Positions 9,988-20,252 are shown, counted from the first letter of the stretch. The stretch is 47,374 nucleotides of DNA from Porphyromonadaceae bacterium CG2_30_38_12 (GCA_001873635.1 MNZK01000033.1:1-47374), one strand, 5' to 3'. The notes: generated by a model not told the origin, from the letters alone. Numbers and translations: made by a program.

Positions 9988-10662
9988 ATGGAAGTAAAAA
10001 AGTCACCAAAAGCCTCCCTTGAAGACAAAAAGTCACTCTTCGTTTTGATGGGACTTGTTATGGTTTTATCATTATTGTACATCGGGTTTGAATGGACTGA
10101 GCACGAAGTAAAGGTTTATGATAGTATCGACACGCAAATGCTTGCCGAAGAAGAAATTGAAATTCAACAAACGCAGCAGGAATTACCCCCACCACCTCCA
10201 CCACCAGTACCCGATGTTGTGGAAGTTATTAACGTAGTTGAAGATGATGTTATTGTAGAAAGTGTTGAAATCAACACCGAAGACGATAAAAACAAAGAAG
10301 TTGTAATAGCTGCTCCTGTTTCTGCACCTGTTGAAGAAGAGGACAATGTAGTTTTCCAAGTTGTTGAAACTATGCCCGCATTCCCTGGAGGTGATCAAGC
10401 TCTTTTCAGATTTTTAGGAGAAAACGTTAAATACCCTGTTATTGCACAAGAAAATGGTATTCAAGGACGTGTAATTTGTCAGTTTGTAGTAAATAAAGAT
10501 GGATCTATTGTTGATGTTGAAGTTGTTCGCCCCGTAGATCCAAGTTTAGATAAAGAGGCTGTACGCGTTATCAAATCGATGCCCAAATGGAGCCCTGGAA
10601 AGCAACGCGGAAAATCGGTACGTGTTAAATACACATTACCTGTTAACTTCAAATTACAATAA
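9988..10662 (+). CDS. TonB-family energy transducer
   Basis: N-terminal TM helix, PPPPPPPVPDVVEV linker, C-terminal AFPGGDQALFRFLGENVKYPVIAQENGIQGRV...SMPKWSPGKQRGKSVRVKYTLPVNFKL. Confidence 0.93.
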   Translation: MEVKKSPKASLEDKKSLFVLMGLVMVLSLLYIGFEWTEHEVKVYDSIDTQMLAEEEIEIQQTQQELPPPPPPPVPDVVEVINVVEDDVIVESVEINTEDDKNKEVVIAAPVSAPVEEEDNVVFQVVETMPAFPGGDQALFRFLGENVKYPVIAQENGIQGRVICQFVVNKDGSIVDVEVVRPVDPSLDKEAVRVIKSMPKWSPGKQRGKSVRVKYTLPVNFKLQ

Positions 10663-10733
10663 TAAGTTTAAAACATTTTGTAAAGGAACGATTGTACCCC
10701 AACGGTAAATCGGCGAATCGAAAGATATAATTG

Positions 10734-10766
10734 AAAAACCGTTTGGATAAATCCAAACGGTTTTTT
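10734..10766 (+). terminator. Rho-independent terminator after the tonB-like gene
   Basis: AAAAACCGTTTGGA-TAAA-TCCAAACGGTTTTTT: perfect 14-bp stem with T tract. Confidence 0.9.
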
Positions 10767-10784
10767 GTTCATAAGAAAAAAAAT

Positions 10785-11981
10785 ATGCAAACTGAAATCT
10801 ATCAGGAAAAAGCTGTTTTAGTAGGATTAATAACACAACATCAACCCGAAGAGCGTGCGCGAGAATATTTGGATGAATTAGCATTTTTAGTTGACACAGC
10901 TGGCGCTACACCCGAAAAAATATTTTTTCAGCGCGTTGATTATCCCAATCCTAAAACTTTTGTAGGACCAGGTAAATTGCAGGAAATCAAAGAGTATGTG
11001 CAAAACAACGAAATAGGTTTGGTCATTTTCGATGACGAACTTTCGCCCAAGCAATTGCGCAATATTGAGAAAGAACTCCAAGTACTTATTTTGGATCGTA
11101 CCAATTTAATTTTAGATATTTTTGCTAAACGAGCTCAAACTGCCAATGCAAAAACGCAAGTAGAATTGGCTCAGCTACAATACATGCTACCACGCCTCAC
11201 ACGTTTGTGGACGCACTTGGAACGTCAGCAGGGAGGTATTGGCATGCGCGGGCCTGGAGAAACGCAAATTGAAACCGACCGACGCATTATATTAACCAAA
11301 ATATCGCTACTCAAGCAAAACCTGAAAGACATTGATAAACAGATGGCTACGCAGAGAAAAAATCGTGGTAAAATGGTTCGTGTGGCCTTGGTGGGATACA
11401 CCAATGTAGGAAAATCAACCTTGATGAACCTGCTTAGCAAATCGGATGTTTTTGCCGAAAATAAACTTTTTGCAACTTTAGATACTACTGTACGCAAAGT
11501 AATTATTGAAAACCTGCCTTTTTTGCTGTCGGATACTGTCGGATTTATTCGTAAATTGCCTACTAATTTAATAGAATCGTTTAAATCAACGTTGGATGAG
11601 GTTCGAGAGGCAGATTTGCTGCTACATATTGTTGATGTATCGCATCAAAACTTCGAAGAACAATTAGCGGTAGTGAACCAAACCCTTAAAGAAATTGACC
11701 CACTCGAAAAACCAACAATATTGGTATTTAACAAAATAGATGCATTTACATTTACCCCTAAGGAGGAAGATGACCTATCGCCACTGAGTCGCGAAAACTA
11801 CAGCCTAACAGATTTAGAAAAATCATGGATGGGCAAAATGAACGAAAATTGTATCTTTATTTCGGCTCGCGATAAGCTGAATATTGAGCAGCTCAAGACT
11901 TTGGTTTACGAAAAAGTAAAGTCCATTCACATTGAGCGTTACCCTTACAACGATTTTTTGTTTCAGAAATACGAAGAATAG
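10785..11981 (+). CDS. hflX: GTPase HflX
   Basis: FVGPGKLQEIKEYV, GIGMRGPGETQIETDRR, GYTNVGKSTLMN, LSDTVGFIRKLP. Start at MQTEIYQEKA; the ORF extension overlaps the terminator. Confidence 0.96.
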   Translation: MQTEIYQEKAVLVGLITQHQPEERAREYLDELAFLVDTAGATPEKIFFQRVDYPNPKTFVGPGKLQEIKEYVQNNEIGLVIFDDELSPKQLRNIEKELQVLILDRTNLILDIFAKRAQTANAKTQVELAQLQYMLPRLTRLWTHLERQQGGIGMRGPGETQIETDRRIILTKISLLKQNLKDIDKQMATQRKNRGKMVRVALVGYTNVGKSTLMNLLSKSDVFAENKLFATLDTTVRKVIIENLPFLLSDTVGFIRKLPTNLIESFKSTLDEVREADLLLHIVDVSHQNFEEQLAVVNQTLKEIDPLEKPTILVFNKIDAFTFTPKEEDDLSPLSRENYSLTDLEKSWMGKMNENCIFISARDKLNIEQLKTLVYEKVKSIHIERYPYNDFLFQKYEE

Positions 11982-11983
11982 TA

Positions 11984-13879
11984 ATGAATACCCATCGCCC
12001 ATTAACCGACAAAGAAATAGCCACATTAACCGTTTATGGCTGTTCGGCTTCTAATTGGAAAGACGTTTCGGTTGCCAACGATTTTAAACCTGATTTTATT
12101 ACTAACGTTCATTTTTCAGGAACAGTTCGGCTGGGAACATTCCAGCATGTTTTTGAACTTGCTGGTGGCATTCAAAAACATGCCGGAATATACAATGCCG
12201 TTATTCACAATTGCCATATTGGACATGATGTTTTTATCGACAAAATTAATGGATACATTGCTAATTATCAAATTAATGATAAGGCGTATTTAGAAAATAT
12301 AGATGAACTCTTCGTTGTTGGAAAACCAACTTTTGGTAATGGTGTGCGTGTGGCAACTATGATAGAAAGTGGTGCCCGTGAAGTATCAATTTACCAAAAC
12401 TTATCAGCCCCTTTGGCTTACATGCTCGCTTTTTACAGGCACAACAAGGCTTTGATTGAAACATTGGAATGCTTAATTGCCGATTATTCAAAAGCCAACT
12501 GTGCAGAATACGGAACTATTGGAAAGAGCGTGCAAATGAGGCATTGCGGTAGCATTCGGAATGTAAATATTGGCGATTTTGCAATTCTCGAGGGAGTTAG
12601 CAAACTTAGTAATGGAACTATCGTCAGTTCCGAAATGGCAGTAACAACAATTGGAACAGACGTTCAATGCAACGAGTTCATAATTCAATCGGGTAGCACT
12701 GTTATCGAAGCATCGATGCTTACACGCTGTTTTGTGGGGCAAGGCTGCTTAATAGGCAAACAATTTTCGGCTATCGACTCACTGCTTTTTGCAAATTTTC
12801 AAGGGATGCATGGCGAAGCTGTTTCCATTTTTGCCGGACCATATACCGTTACGCACCATAAAGCTACACTTATGCTAACTGCTCTATATTCTTTTATGAA
12901 TGCCGGAAGTGGTACAAACTTTAGCAATCACATGTACAAATTAGGTCCCGTGCATCAGGGCATTACAGAACGTGGTGTGAAAACCTCTAGCGATGCATAT
13001 ATAATGTGGCCTGCACGCATAGGAGCTTTTACGGTTGTGTTAGGTCGTCATAAAGGCAATCCGAATATCTCTGCACTGCCTTTTTCATATTTAATGGAGA
13101 TTGATGGTGAAAGTCATTTAGTACCTGGAATAAATCTACACAGTGCTGGCACTATGCGTGATGTGGAAAAATGGACTCAACGTGATGAACGTAAAGGATG
13201 CTATTTAGACCCTATTTGTTTTGACTTTTTATCTCCTTATACCATCTCAAAGGCATTGCAAGGTATTGAAATTTTAAAAGATTTGTTGGCAAAAATGGAT
13301 AATGTGGCTACTTTTGTTTGGTATGAGAATTGTAAAATAAAACGCTCTGCTATTCGTAAAGGCATAGAACTTTACGAATTTGCAGTAGCCTTGTTTATGG
13401 CGCAAACCGTGAAGCAACTTAATATTTATAACGTCATTTTAGCTGTTGAAACATCATATAAGTATTGGGTAGATATGGTTGGATTGGTAGCACCTAAAAG
13501 TCAGATTGAACTTCTGATAGCGCAGATAATTTCCGAAAAAATTGGTTTAGATAATATTCAAGAACGGTTCAATTCCATTCATGAAAATTATAAAACCTAT
13601 TCTCAAATATATGCTGTTCAGTATCTTGAGGCTAAATTTAATAAAACTACGTCGAAGTTTTCTGCCGAAGATGTAGAGCAAATTAGTGCCAATGGGCAGC
13701 GAGCCGAAAAAGCTTTACAGGAAATGATTCTGCGTGATGCTCGTAAAGAATTTAATGCAATTGCAAAAATTGGTTTTGGCATTGATGGAGACACCAGCGA
13801 TAGCGATGCCGACTTTGAAGCCACACGTGGACATTATGAAAATCATCCTTTTGTGAATAAATTATTAAATAAAAAATAA
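11984..13879 (+). CDS. DUF4954 family protein (left-handed beta-helix-like)
   Basis: 631 aa with hexapeptide-like stretches (IGKSVQMRHCGSIRNVNIGDFAILEG) and FSNHMYKLGPVHQGITERGVKTSSDAY; starts 2 nt after hflX stop. Confidence 0.8.
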   Translation: MNTHRPLTDKEIATLTVYGCSASNWKDVSVANDFKPDFITNVHFSGTVRLGTFQHVFELAGGIQKHAGIYNAVIHNCHIGHDVFIDKINGYIANYQINDKAYLENIDELFVVGKPTFGNGVRVATMIESGAREVSIYQNLSAPLAYMLAFYRHNKALIETLECLIADYSKANCAEYGTIGKSVQMRHCGSIRNVNIGDFAILEGVSKLSNGTIVSSEMAVTTIGTDVQCNEFIIQSGSTVIEASMLTRCFVGQGCLIGKQFSAIDSLLFANFQGMHGEAVSIFAGPYTVTHHKATLMLTALYSFMNAGSGTNFSNHMYKLGPVHQGITERGVKTSSDAYIMWPARIGAFTVVLGRHKGNPNISALPFSYLMEIDGESHLVPGINLHSAGTMRDVEKWTQRDERKGCYLDPICFDFLSPYTISKALQGIEILKDLLAKMDNVATFVWYENCKIKRSAIRKGIELYEFAVALFMAQTVKQLNIYNVILAVETSYKYWVDMVGLVAPKSQIELLIAQIISEKIGLDNIQERFNSIHENYKTYSQIYAVQYLEAKFNKTTSKFSAEDVEQISANGQRAEKALQEMILRDARKEFNAIAKIGFGIDGDTSDSDADFEATRGHYENHPFVNKLLNKK

Positions 13880-13924
13880 TTTGCAATTTTTTTGCCTGAA
13901 AAGCTTAAAATGCATTTGTTTTAT

Positions 13925-13932
13925 TATCTTTG
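13925..13932 (+). promoter_or_regulatory. Putative -7 element TATCTTTG for glgB
   Basis: TAnnTTTG match 35 nt upstream of the preferred ATG; -33 element not convincing. Confidence 0.35.
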
Positions 13933-13966
13933 TGCTAAATAAGTTTTACTTTTGATAAAAATTACT

Positions 13967-15967
13967 ATGAGTGTACTTCAGCTGATAAAATCAGATCCCT
14001 ATTTAGAAGCCTATGCAGGTGCTATTACCGGCAGATACGATTATTTTAAACTAGTTGAAAAAAAACTTATTGGTGATAATAAATCATTGTCCGATTTTGC
14101 TTCAGGATACCTTTATTTTGGTTTGCACCATGTAGTTGATGCTTGGATTTTTAGAGAATGGGCTCCCAATGCTACAGCCATTTTTTTGATTGGTGATTTT
14201 AACAACTGGCAACGTGTTCCCGATTATCAGCTTAAAAAATTAGCCAATGGCATTTGGGAAATAAAACTTCCTGAGTATGCCATGGCTCACATGCAGTTAT
14301 ACAAATTACTTGTTGAATGGGAAGGTGGCTCCGGCGAACGTATTCCGGCTTGGACTCGCAGGGTAGTGCAAGATGAAAATACTAAAATTTTCAGTGCTCA
14401 GGTTTGGCATCCTATCAAAACATTCAAATTTAAAATTTCTCAATTTGTTCCAGTCAAAGACCCCCTACTTGTTTACGAATGCCACATTGGCATGTCGGGC
14501 TCTGAAGAAAAAGTATCAACGTACACTGAATTTCGGCAACACGTTTTACCACGCATAGTCAAAGGCGGGTATAATTGCATTCAAATTATGGCTATCCAAG
14601 AGCATCCTTATTACGGCTCTTTCGGCTATCATGTTTCTAATTTTTTTGCTTCCTCATCGCGTTTCGGTACTCCCGAAGAGCTCAAACAATTGATTGACGA
14701 AGCACATCAAAATAACATTGCGGTGATAATGGACATTGTACATTCGCACGCTGTAAAAAATGAAGTAGAAGGATTAGGACGTTTCGATGGCACTCCGTAT
14801 CAGTATTTTCACGGTGGCTCGCGTCGCGAACATCCGGCTTGGGATTCACTATGCTTCGATTATGCAAAACCTGCTGTTTTGCACTTTTTACTCTCTAACT
14901 GTAAATTTTGGTTAGAGGAATATAAATTTGATGGGTTTCGCTTTGATGGAGTAACTTCTATGATTTACCGCAGCCACGGATTGGGAGAAGATTTTAATGG
15001 TTACGATTCTTATTATAATCTTAATCAGGATGGTGATGCGCTTTGTTATCTTACTTTGGCCAATCAATTGATTCACGAGGTAAATCCAAATGCGATTACT
15101 ATTGCCGAAGAGATGAGTGGAATGCCTGGGTTGGCAACCAAAACAACCGATGGAGGACTTGGTTTTGACTACCGATTAGCTATGGGAATTCCGGATTTTT
15201 GGATAAAATATATCAAAGAGGTAAAAGATGAGGATTGGAAACCTGGACATATTTTATGGGAGCTTACAAACCGAAGACCCGAAGAAAAAACTATTAACTA
15301 CGCCGAAAGCCATGATCAGGCTTTAGTTGGTGACAAAACAATTATTTTTCGATTGATTGATGCTGATATGTATTGGCACATGAAAATTGGCGATGGCACT
15401 TTGTTGGTTGATAGAGGGGTAGCTTTGCACAAAATGATTCGTTTGATTACCGCAGCATCAATCAATGGAGGTTATTTAAACTTTATGGGAAATGAATTTG
15501 GTCATCCGGAGTGGATTGATTTCCCGCGTCAGGGCAATAACTGGTCATACAAATATGCTCGCCGACAATGGGATTTGGTGGACAATACAAATTATTATTA
15601 CAGTGCGCTTGGTAAATTTGATAGCGCTATGTTAGCGCTAATAAATTCGCAAAAAGCATTCAATACGAGTTCCATCGAAACAGTTTGGGACAACGAAGGT
15701 GACAAAATAGTAGCATTTCGTAGAAATGATTACGTTTTTATTTTTAATTTTAATGGAGAAAAATCATTTACCGACTATGGGATTTTACTTGAAAAAGGAA
15801 CATACAAAATTGTATTAAATACTGACAGTGTATCTTTTGGCGGATTCGGACTTATTGATGAATACTTGGCTTATATCAGTTCCAATAAGCCTGCTCATGA
15901 ATCGGGTAAAGAATGGGTAAAAATTTACTTGCCAGCTCGAACGGCTATCGTTTTGAAAAAGCAGTAA
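13967..15967 (+). CDS. glgB: 1,4-alpha-glucan branching enzyme
   Basis: FREWAPNATAIFLIGDFNNW, DIVHSHA, GFRFDGVTSMIY, GGYLNFMGNEFGHPEWIDFP (GH13). Confidence 0.95.
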   Translation: MSVLQLIKSDPYLEAYAGAITGRYDYFKLVEKKLIGDNKSLSDFASGYLYFGLHHVVDAWIFREWAPNATAIFLIGDFNNWQRVPDYQLKKLANGIWEIKLPEYAMAHMQLYKLLVEWEGGSGERIPAWTRRVVQDENTKIFSAQVWHPIKTFKFKISQFVPVKDPLLVYECHIGMSGSEEKVSTYTEFRQHVLPRIVKGGYNCIQIMAIQEHPYYGSFGYHVSNFFASSSRFGTPEELKQLIDEAHQNNIAVIMDIVHSHAVKNEVEGLGRFDGTPYQYFHGGSRREHPAWDSLCFDYAKPAVLHFLLSNCKFWLEEYKFDGFRFDGVTSMIYRSHGLGEDFNGYDSYYNLNQDGDALCYLTLANQLIHEVNPNAITIAEEMSGMPGLATKTTDGGLGFDYRLAMGIPDFWIKYIKEVKDEDWKPGHILWELTNRRPEEKTINYAESHDQALVGDKTIIFRLIDADMYWHMKIGDGTLLVDRGVALHKMIRLITAASINGGYLNFMGNEFGHPEWIDFPRQGNNWSYKYARRQWDLVDNTNYYYSALGKFDSAMLALINSQKAFNTSSIETVWDNEGDKIVAFRRNDYVFIFNFNGEKSFTDYGILLEKGTYKIVLNTDSVSFGGFGLIDEYLAYISSNKPAHESGKEWVKIYLPARTAIVLKKQ

Positions 15968-15987
15968 CTAATTTTCTTTTTAAAAAC

Positions 15988-16031
15988 AAAGCAACCGTCA
16001 AGAAAATCATTCTCGATGGTTGCTTTTTTTT
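15988..16031. terminator. Likely bidirectional terminator between convergent glgB and acyl-CoA dehydrogenase genes
   Basis: AAAGCAACCGTC...GATGGTTGCTTTTTTTTT stem with T tract (A tract on the other side). Confidence 0.85.
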
Positions 16032-16050
16032 TATAGGTCGAAATCCAATT

Positions 16051-17760
16051 TTAGACTTTATACACGTCCACGTTTTCTACATCAAATGTTTTGATAAAAG
16101 CAGCATGCCGGCGAACTTCTACTTCGCCGAAGTTAAGATAAACCTCTGCCGATTTACGGAACTGATCTTCTTTGTCGCGGGTAGCATCAATAAAGAGCAA
16201 ATAGCTCATAATGATATGACCAGCCATCTCTACTAATCTACGAGCCTGAAAATCAGTATATTCTTGATTTTTAATTTCATTAACACGATTTACAGAGTTT
16301 GCAAATAAATTCGTCATTATTTGTAGCCGCTTGCGAAACGATGAAAATTCAACTTTGATGGGCTGTGCATCGTAATCGTGAATTATTTTTAAATAATTTC
16401 CTGTTGTTACGTGCCGGATAGCAGCTACAACTTGCAATTGCGAAGTGCCTTCGTAAATAGTCATAATGCGTGCATCACGAAATAATCGTTCGCAGGCATA
16501 ATCTTTCATAAAACCTGAACCACCATGTACCTGAATAGTATCGTAAGCATTTTGATTTGCATATTCGCTCGAAAACATTTTCAGCATGGGCGTTAGTGCA
16601 TCAGCCAGTTTGGAGTATTCTTTATAATCGGCTTTTTCTTCGGCGCTCAATTTGCGTTCCACCTCAATTGCTTCATAAGCCTTGTAAATATCTACAAAAC
16701 GGGTCGTTTCGTACAACAAGGCACGCGAAGCATCCAATTTTGCTTTGATAATAGAAACCATTTCGAATACAGCCGGAAATTCGATGATTGCTTTTCCAAA
16801 CTGACGACGTTCGCGGGCATAATTTAACGCCTCGATGTAAGCAGCTGATGAAAGACCGACCGACTGGGCACCAATGCCTAAGCGAGCGCCATTCATCAGC
16901 GACATCACATACTTGATAAGCCCCATACGGCGCGTACCGACCATGCGTGCTGGTGTGTTTGTAAATACTAATTCGCATGTTGGTGAACCTTTGATACCCA
17001 ATTTATTTTCAATACGGCGCACCAATACAGTGTGATCGTGCTTATTTTCGGCTACGAAATAAGACAAGCCTCTCCCATCGTTTGTTCCGTCTTCGGAACG
17101 GGCTAAAACAAGTTTTATTTGCGCATCGCCATTGGTTATAAATCGTTTTACGCCATTCAAATACCACAATCCATCCTGCTCGTTGTAGGTAGCTTTAAGC
17201 TGTACAGCCTGCAAATCGGAGCCCGCATCAGGCTCTGTTAGGTCCATGGAGCAGGTAGCACCATCGCACACTAAAGGCAAAAATTCATTTTTTATGTCAT
17301 CGGAAGCAAACTCCGAGATCGTTTCGGCACAATCCTGAAGTCCCCAAATATTAGCAAAGCCAGCATCGGCGCGCGAAACCATTTCGCCTGACATGACATA
17401 AGCCACCATTGGGAAATTTAAGCCACCATACTGACGTGGCAGGGTGATGCCATACACACCAGCCTTTGTTAAGGCTTCATGATTTTCCTGCGTGCCTCGC
17501 GCATATTTCACACGGCTATTAATCACTTCGGGACCATCGTGATCCACACTTTCGGCATTTGGGGCAATCACATCGCCACAAATACCACCAATAATTTCAA
17601 GTACCTTTTCATAATTATCCACCGCATCTTCAAAATCGCGCGAGGCATAATCGTATTTATCTTTTTCAGCAAAGTTACGCTCCTTGAGAGCAACTATTTT
17701 AGGCATTAAAGGATGCGAAAGCTGAAATTTTAAAGTTGGATTGTCGTTAAAAAAGTTCAT
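16051..17760 (-). CDS. Acyl-CoA dehydrogenase
   Basis: CSMDLTEPDAGSDLQAVQLKA, GVKRFITNGDA, YARERRQFGKAI, QVHGGSGFMKDY.ERLFRDARIMTIYEGTSQLQ. Confidence 0.95.
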   Translation of the reverse strand: MNFFNDNPTLKFQLSHPLMPKIVALKERNFAEKDKYDYASRDFEDAVDNYEKVLEIIGGICGDVIAPNAESVDHDGPEVINSRVKYARGTQENHEALTKAGVYGITLPRQYGGLNFPMVAYVMSGEMVSRADAGFANIWGLQDCAETISEFASDDIKNEFLPLVCDGATCSMDLTEPDAGSDLQAVQLKATYNEQDGLWYLNGVKRFITNGDAQIKLVLARSEDGTNDGRGLSYFVAENKHDHTVLVRRIENKLGIKGSPTCELVFTNTPARMVGTRRMGLIKYVMSLMNGARLGIGAQSVGLSSAAYIEALNYARERRQFGKAIIEFPAVFEMVSIIKAKLDASRALLYETTRFVDIYKAYEAIEVERKLSAEEKADYKEYSKLADALTPMLKMFSSEYANQNAYDTIQVHGGSGFMKDYACERLFRDARIMTIYEGTSQLQVVAAIRHVTTGNYLKIIHDYDAQPIKVEFSSFRKRLQIMTNLFANSVNRVNEIKNQEYTDFQARRLVEMAGHIIMSYLLFIDATRDKEDQFRKSAEVYLNFGEVEVRRHAAFIKTFDVENVDVYKV

Positions 17761-17762
17761 AT

Positions 17763-18782
17763 CTATTTGCTATTTTTCTTGTAGTACTTAATCATTTTTG
17801 GAATAACATCTTCTACATTGCCTGTGATAACGTAATCGGCAATGCTGTTGATAGGTGCTTTGGGGTCGTTGTTGATAGCTATAATCATAGCGCTCTCTTG
17901 CATTCCTGCAATGTGTTGTATTTGTCCCGAAATACCACAAGCAATATACAATTTAGGACGTACGGTGGTTCCAGTCTGTCCTATTTGTCGTTCATGATCT
18001 GTAAAACCAGCATCTACGGCAGCGCGTGAAGCACCAACCTCGGCACCCAAGGTATCGGCAAGGTCAAAAAGTAAATGAAAGTTTTCGGCACTTCCCACAC
18101 CGTAACCTCCCGAAACGATAATAGGTGAATTTTTTATGTTTAGTTTCGATTTTTCGATATGACGTTCAATAACTTCCACAACAAAATCAGTATCTGCAAC
18201 ATATTTCGCCAGGTCTAATTTTTTGGTTTTTCCAACATATTTGGGGTCTCTGATTTCTTTTTTCATAACGCCTTCGCGTACAGTTGCCATTTGAGGCCGA
18301 CAATCGGGATTAACAATGGTAGCAACAATATTACCCCCAAATGCAGGGCGAATTTGGTACAAAAGATGTTCGTATGTTTTGCCTGCTTTTTTATCTTCGT
18401 AAGTACCAATTTCGAGCGAAGTACAATCAGCCGTTAAGCCACTAAACAACGCTGAAGAAACACGAGGTCCCAAATCGCGCCCAATGGAAGTAGCACCCAT
18501 AAGGGCAATTTGAGGTTTTTCTTCTTTAAACAAACTTACCAACAGCGCAGTGTGCGGCATGGTTGTGTAGGGGAACATTCGTTTGTCGTCAGCTACATAG
18601 AGGGTATCCACACCATATTGAAAAACCTGCGATCCTACGCTGTCCAATTTATACCCGGCTGCCACAGCTTCGAGTTTGCAATTCAATTCGTCAGCAAGCG
18701 TTCGCCCTTTGGTAAGAAGTTCCAAACTAACATCACCAACAATGCTGTCCTCAATTTCAAGATATACAATAATATTATTCAT
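17763..18782 (-). CDS. etfA: Electron transfer flavoprotein alpha subunit
   Basis: C-terminal FAD-binding signature GGYGVGSAENF...DHERQIGQTGTTVRPKLYIACGISGQIQHIAGM...INNDPKAPI. Confidence 0.96.
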   Translation of the reverse strand: MNNIIVYLEIEDSIVGDVSLELLTKGRTLADELNCKLEAVAAGYKLDSVGSQVFQYGVDTLYVADDKRMFPYTTMPHTALLVSLFKEEKPQIALMGATSIGRDLGPRVSSALFSGLTADCTSLEIGTYEDKKAGKTYEHLLYQIRPAFGGNIVATIVNPDCRPQMATVREGVMKKEIRDPKYVGKTKKLDLAKYVADTDFVVEVIERHIEKSKLNIKNSPIIVSGGYGVGSAENFHLLFDLADTLGAEVGASRAAVDAGFTDHERQIGQTGTTVRPKLYIACGISGQIQHIAGMQESAMIIAINNDPKAPINSIADYVITGNVEDVIPKMIKYYKKNSK

Positions 18783-18833
18783 GCTCTATATAAAGGAATT
18801 TTAGTTACAAATTACTTGTTTACAAATTATTTT

Positions 18834-19706
18834 TCAACCAATGGTATGGTTTGTAATGAGTTCTTTCATTAAACTTTCTATTTCAAAGTCGGAACCCGTA
18901 AGTCGTTTACTCTCTTTGGCAGTAAAAACTACATTTTCAATCTGTTTAACTTTGGTGGGAGAACCCGAAAGTCCAAGCCATTGCGGGTCGTGCTCAATTT
19001 GGCTCACGCCCCATTCTTCAATGTTCAAATAAGGATGACTTGTATATAAATCAGTGTAATCAGAACCCGACTCCTGTTTTTCGGTGAGTGTTGCGGCATG
19101 TTTATATTTCATAGTAAGCTTTGCATGGCGTGGACGACAATCAGGAGCCGTACCATTCACAGTAATAAGCATTGGTAATGGTCCTTTTACAACTTCAACG
19201 CCACGTTCGAGGCGCCTTTTCACGGTAATTTCAGAGCTGTTACAATCCAAAATTTCTTCGGTGTAAGTAATTTGAGGCAAACCTAATTTTTCGGCAACCT
19301 GCGGCCCTACTTGTGCCGTGTCGCCATCAATAGCTTGCCTACCACAAACAATAACATCTACTTTTCCTAAGCGACGGATGGCACATGCCAGGGCGTAAGA
19401 AGTGGCTAAAGTATCGGAACCGGCAAACTCTCTACCACTAAGCAGGTATCCGCCATCGGCACCACGATACATGCTTTCGCGAATAATTTCGGCTGCGCGT
19501 GCAGGTCCCATTGTAAGCACGTGAACTGATGCTCCTTCAATTTTTGATTTTAATCGTAATGCTTGTTCCAAAGCATTTAAGTCTTCGGGATTGTAAATGG
19601 CTGCAAGTGCGGCACGATTTACTGTTCCATCCGCTTTCATGGCATCTTTCCCTACATTGCGCGTGTCAGGAACCTGCTTAGCAAGAACTAAAATTTTAAA
19701 ACTCAT
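18834..19706 (-). CDS. etfB: Electron transfer flavoprotein beta subunit
   Basis: LAKQVPDTR, YNPEDLNALEQALRLK, VCGRQAIDGDTAQVGPQVAEKLGLPQITY, VKRRLERGVEVVKGPLP. Confidence 0.95.
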   Translation of the reverse strand: MSFKILVLAKQVPDTRNVGKDAMKADGTVNRAALAAIYNPEDLNALEQALRLKSKIEGASVHVLTMGPARAAEIIRESMYRGADGGYLLSGREFAGSDTLATSYALACAIRRLGKVDVIVCGRQAIDGDTAQVGPQVAEKLGLPQITYTEEILDCNSSEITVKRRLERGVEVVKGPLPMLITVNGTAPDCRPRHAKLTMKYKHAATLTEKQESGSDYTDLYTSHPYLNIEEWGVSQIEHDPQWLGLSGSPTKVKQIENVVFTAKESKRLTGSDFEIESLMKELITNHTIG

Positions 19707-19756
19707 TTTGTGTGATATTTTGGGTTAATAATAAATTTAAGCTTAAATAAAAAAAA

Positions 19757-19814
19757 CACCATAAAAAATGAACTTTATAAACTATATTGTTGTTTATGGG
19801 GCTTTTTTTTGGTG
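19757..19814 (-). terminator. Terminator-like hairpin in the etfB 5' leader (possible attenuator)
   Basis: On minus strand CACCAAAAAAAA...TTTTTTATGGTG followed by 8 T; located between a consensus promoter and the etfB ATG. Confidence 0.4.
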
Positions 19815-19819
19815 ACACG

Positions 19820-19849
19820 CAAAAATAGCAGTTTTAAATGAACCTGCAA
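19820..19849 (-). promoter_or_regulatory. Promoter of etfB-etfA-acd operon
   Basis: Minus strand TTG-N19-TATTTTTG, matching the Bacteroidota -33/-7 layout. Confidence 0.6.
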
Positions 19850-19925
19850 GCACTCAAATAAAAATATTCTGATAGAAGAAAAAAAATGAAGAAAAAAATG
19901 AAGAAAATTATCTCCTAAAAAAATT

Positions 19926-19957
19926 AAGCGTGAAACTTTTCACAAAGTCTCACGCTT
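19926..19957 (-). terminator. Orphan Rho-independent terminator (minus strand)
   Basis: AAGCGTGA-x-ACTTT hairpin (13 bp, one mismatch) followed on minus strand by AATTTTTTT; nearest upstream minus-strand stop is about 300 nt away. Confidence 0.65.
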
Positions 19958-20252
19958 GTATAGGTATTAGTTTTTTAAGGTATAAAAAAGATTGTGTTGT
20001 TTAGTTAACGGTGGCAAAGAAACAGTCTTTTTGTTAGTGCTACAACCTCAAAAATATGTTTTACAACCTGATTTTATACATAAAATGATTTCCAAAGGAC
20101 TTGTACGGCATTCCAATACGGATTAAAATACTGAAAATCATAATTTTATATTTATTGTGTGTGAAATACTAATTAAAATTAAACTTCCGATATTTTTTTT
20201 TGAATTGACAAAAAGAAAGGTATTTAACTAAAATTCAAAAAAAACCTTTCCT

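Noticed and set aside
10164-10398. Ser/Thr/Gly-rich minus-strand ORFs in the tonB-like gene
   Set aside because: Reverse complement of the proline-rich/acidic TonB linker; no independent support.
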